Of a stretch of 64,000 nt of DNA, positions 62,728-64,000 are shown one piece after another (the first letter of the stretch is position 1; the number at the start of each line of letters is the position of its first letter). The position numbers and the translations under genes were made by a program. This DNA is from Fictibacillus phosphorivorans (GTDB lineage Bacteria; Bacillota; Bacilli; Bacillales; Fictibacillaceae). The DNA lies in NCBI RefSeq assembly GCF_023715845.1, contig NZ_JAMBOR010000007.1, forward strand, positions 79,002 through 143,001, read 5' to 3'. The notes beneath the pieces are model-generated. The model worked only from the letters and a program-made list of their open reading frames with translations, did no database searches and was not told the origin of the DNA.

Positions 62728-63080
62728 ATGCTACTGACGGTTTACGAATATCCAAAATGCTCAACATGCCAAAAAAATGGCTAAAAGAAAATGAAGTAGC
62801 CTTTGAGCCTGTACATATTGTGGACAACCCTCCTACAAAGGAAGAGCTTAAAGATTTGGTTCAAAAGAGCGGGTTGGAAATTAAAAAATTTTTTAATACA
62901 AGTGGCAAGAAGTATCGTGAATCGGGTATCAAAGAGAAAATGAAAACGGCTTCAGAAGATGAGCTGCTTGAGCTTTTAGCATCTGAGGGTATGCTGATCA
63001 AAAGACCGATCGCAACAGACGGTAACCATGTAACAGTAGGCTTTAAGGAAGAACAGTACGAAAACACGTGGAAAAAGTAA
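62728..63080 (+). pseudogene. yusI: ArsC/Spx-fold protein YusI, frameshifted at an A7 run
   Basis: A reductase-like protein of the ArsC/Spx family. Frame 1 starts at ATG 62728 behind AAAAGGGGTG and gives MLLTVYEYPKCSTCQKNG then TAA at 62782. The -1 frame continues with the rest of the family, KKWLKENEVAFEP through KKFFNTSGKKYR and GMLIKRPIATDGNHVTVGFKEEQY, intact to 63080. The shift falls in AAAAAAA at 62771-62777. One extra A would restore a full protein with the CxxC active site. It may be a real mutation, a sequencing error, or recoding by slippage. Confidence 0.85.
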
Positions 63081-63151
63081 AAAAGTTAATGACTATAATA
63101 AAAAATTTATTGTAGTTACTATAAAACAAAGAAAAGCTGGAGGGATTACAC

Positions 63152-63538
63152 ATGGAATTTCCTAAAGAGTTACACTATTCAGAAGAGCACGAGTGGACAA
63201 AAACAGAAGAAGGCAATAAAGTTCGTATCGGAATCACAGCATTTGCGCAAGATGAACTTGGAGATATCGTCTTCGTTGAGCTTCCTGAAGTTGGAGATGA
63301 ACTTACAGCAGACGAGCCTTTCGGCAGTGTAGAATCTGTAAAAACAGTTTCTGAACTATATGCTCCGGTATCTGGAAAAGTTGTAGAAGTAAATGAAGAC
63401 CTTGATGACAGCCCCGAACTAGTAAACGAATCTCCATATGAAAAAGCATGGATGGTCGTTGTTGAACTTTCAGATTCCTCTGAACTGGAAAAACTAATGA
63501 CAGCTGAACAATACGAGGAATTAATTAAAGAAGATTAA
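63152..63538 (+). CDS. gcvH: Glycine cleavage system H protein
   Basis: A 128-residue lipoyl carrier protein. [41 protein letters not shown] opens the lipoyl fold, and Lys64 in [13 protein letters not shown] is the lipoylation site. In Bacillus GcvH also relays lipoyl groups to other complexes. CTGGAGGG precedes the ATG. An imperfect 11-bp inverted repeat (63092-63116) lies upstream. Confidence 0.97.
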   Translation: MEFPKELHYSEEHEWTKTEEGNKVRIGITAFAQDELGDIVFVELPEVGDELTADEPFGSVESVKTVSELYAPVSGKVVEVNEDLDDSPELVNESPYEKAWMVVVELSDSSELEKLMTAEQYEELIKED

Positions 63539-63601
63539 TGAAAAGAATCTCTTCAGGAAAGAATAGGCGTATTGCTCATTCTTTTTTGGAGGGATTTTTT
63601 T

Positions 63602-63841
63602 ATGAAAGAAGATAGACGTGATGTAACGTCAAGAGTATTCGGCAAGATGAAAGGCGGTTCGATGTCGCTATACCTGGATCAAGATAAAATCGGTCAGATC
63701 CGATTTACAAATCAGGGTAATATGTATGAAATGGCCGAGGGTTTTGAGTTTGATGCAGATAAAATCTATAAACGTGAAAAACCAGTAGAAAAACCTAACC
63801 CATCAAAATATGTAGACGAATGTGATAAAGGCTGGTGTTAG
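63602..63841 (+). CDS. yusG: YusG family small protein
   Basis: A 79-residue protein. KMKGGSMSLYLDQDKIGQIRFTNQGNMYEMAEGFEFDADKIYK is beta-rich, and the tail DECDKGWC carries two cysteines. Its place after gcvH matches B. subtilis yusG, of unknown function. TTGGAGGG precedes ATG 63602; the upstream frame to 63572 lacks a site. A terminator follows. Confidence 0.85.
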   Translation: MKEDRRDVTSRVFGKMKGGSMSLYLDQDKIGQIRFTNQGNMYEMAEGFEFDADKIYKREKPVEKPNPSKYVDECDKGWC

Positions 63842-63849
63842 CTGGTGAA

Positions 63850-63911
63850 GAGGATGATTGTATAATCATCCTCTCAGCTTGTAGACAAAGTCATGTCTAC
63901 AAGCTTTTTTT
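63850..63911 (+). terminator. Double hairpin terminator after yusG
   Basis: AGAGGATGATT/AATCATCCTCT (63850-63875) and AGCTTGTAGAC/GTCTACAAGCT (63877-63905) in tandem, then T-run. Confidence 0.85.
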
Positions 63912-63955
63912 ATTGTACAATTAAAGTAGATAATGTTTGAGGGGAGAAATATACA

Positions 63956-64000
63956 TGTTATCTAAGCATACTACTGAAGGACGTCACCAAGTAACTCTAG
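63956..64000 (+). CDS. 5' end of a further gene (partial)
   Basis: ATG 63956 follows GAGGGGAG and opens MLSKHTTEGRHQVTL, running off the window edge. Fifteen codons are too few to name a product; the next B. subtilis genes here are yusF and yusE, but this start does not resemble YusF. Confidence 0.5.

Noticed and set aside
63092..63116. Glycine riboswitch upstream of gcvH
   Set aside because: Only a short A/T-rich inverted repeat is present; no conserved glycine aptamer core is seen.

Overview
The window is a chromosome segment of a low-to-mid GC, endospore-forming Bacillaceae bacterium. The gene order secG / esterase / rnr / smpB / ssrA, the yuaF-floT pair, hom-thrC-thrB and the fadM-fadN-fadA-fadE / yusI / gcvH / yusG cluster are all Bacillus subtilis-like. 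Spore coat (CotB-type, Tgl), germination (GerA/GerC) and YhcN-type genes show that it sporulates. Several starts are TTG or GTG behind strong AGGAGG sites. Fictibacillus or a close relative is my best guess, but the genus cannot be fixed from this window alone. I saw no rRNA, tRNA, complete insertion sequence, CRISPR array or prophage.

Layout. 1-3.5 kb: enolase, an FHA/winged-helix regulator, an orphan PBP-like membrane anchor and a small unknown protein. 3.5-9.1 kb: secG, two tandem esterases, rnr, smpB and ssrA. The tmRNA gene is interrupted in its T-loop by a 278-nt group I intron. 9.3-14.3 kb: a Cys/Lys-rich CotB-type coat protein, an M42 aminopeptidase, a probable SigB operon (glycine-zipper stress protein plus CsbD), a flavin monooxygenase and a DinB protein. 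14.3-17.2 kb: an InhA-type metalloprotease followed by a small lipoprotein that resembles the protease's own prodomain. 17.6-26.6 kb: GAF-STAS and PAS-STAS proteins, ampS, a GH18 lipoprotein, the threonine operon and an AlkD-type glycosylase. 26.6-32.5 kb: SigW-type yuaF-floT, a thiamine-binding protein, DedA, a YhcN-like lipoprotein and brnQ. 32.6-41.6 kb: an FAD oxidoreductase, a secreted unknown, tgl, an M23 hydrolase, an ECF sigma/anti-sigma pair, a DUF4931 protein and a RocB-like peptidase. 41.7-50.2 kb: a MacB-type ABC exporter, a lipoprotein Cu/Zn SOD, a five-repeat MscS/CmpX-like membrane protein, a ZIP transporter, two more coat-like proteins and a second UMP-kinase-like gene behind a leader ORF and terminator. 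50.2-64 kb: gerA-gerC without gerB, a coiled-coil membrane protein, CopD, YusU, then the beta-oxidation cluster with a perfect FadR-type operator, a frameshifted yusI, gcvH and yusG.

The most unusual structure outside genes is a set of four intergenic arrays (about 17.4, 44.6, 56.6 and 62.5 kb). Each repeats its own 5-8 nt word at about 21-nt intervals, two helical turns, with unconserved spacers. The words differ between loci but the period does not. Other items worth attention are the ssrA intron, the prodomain-like lipoprotein beside InhA, the A7-run frameshift in yusI, the duplicated coat-gene leaders and several short ORFs with good ribosome-binding sites.
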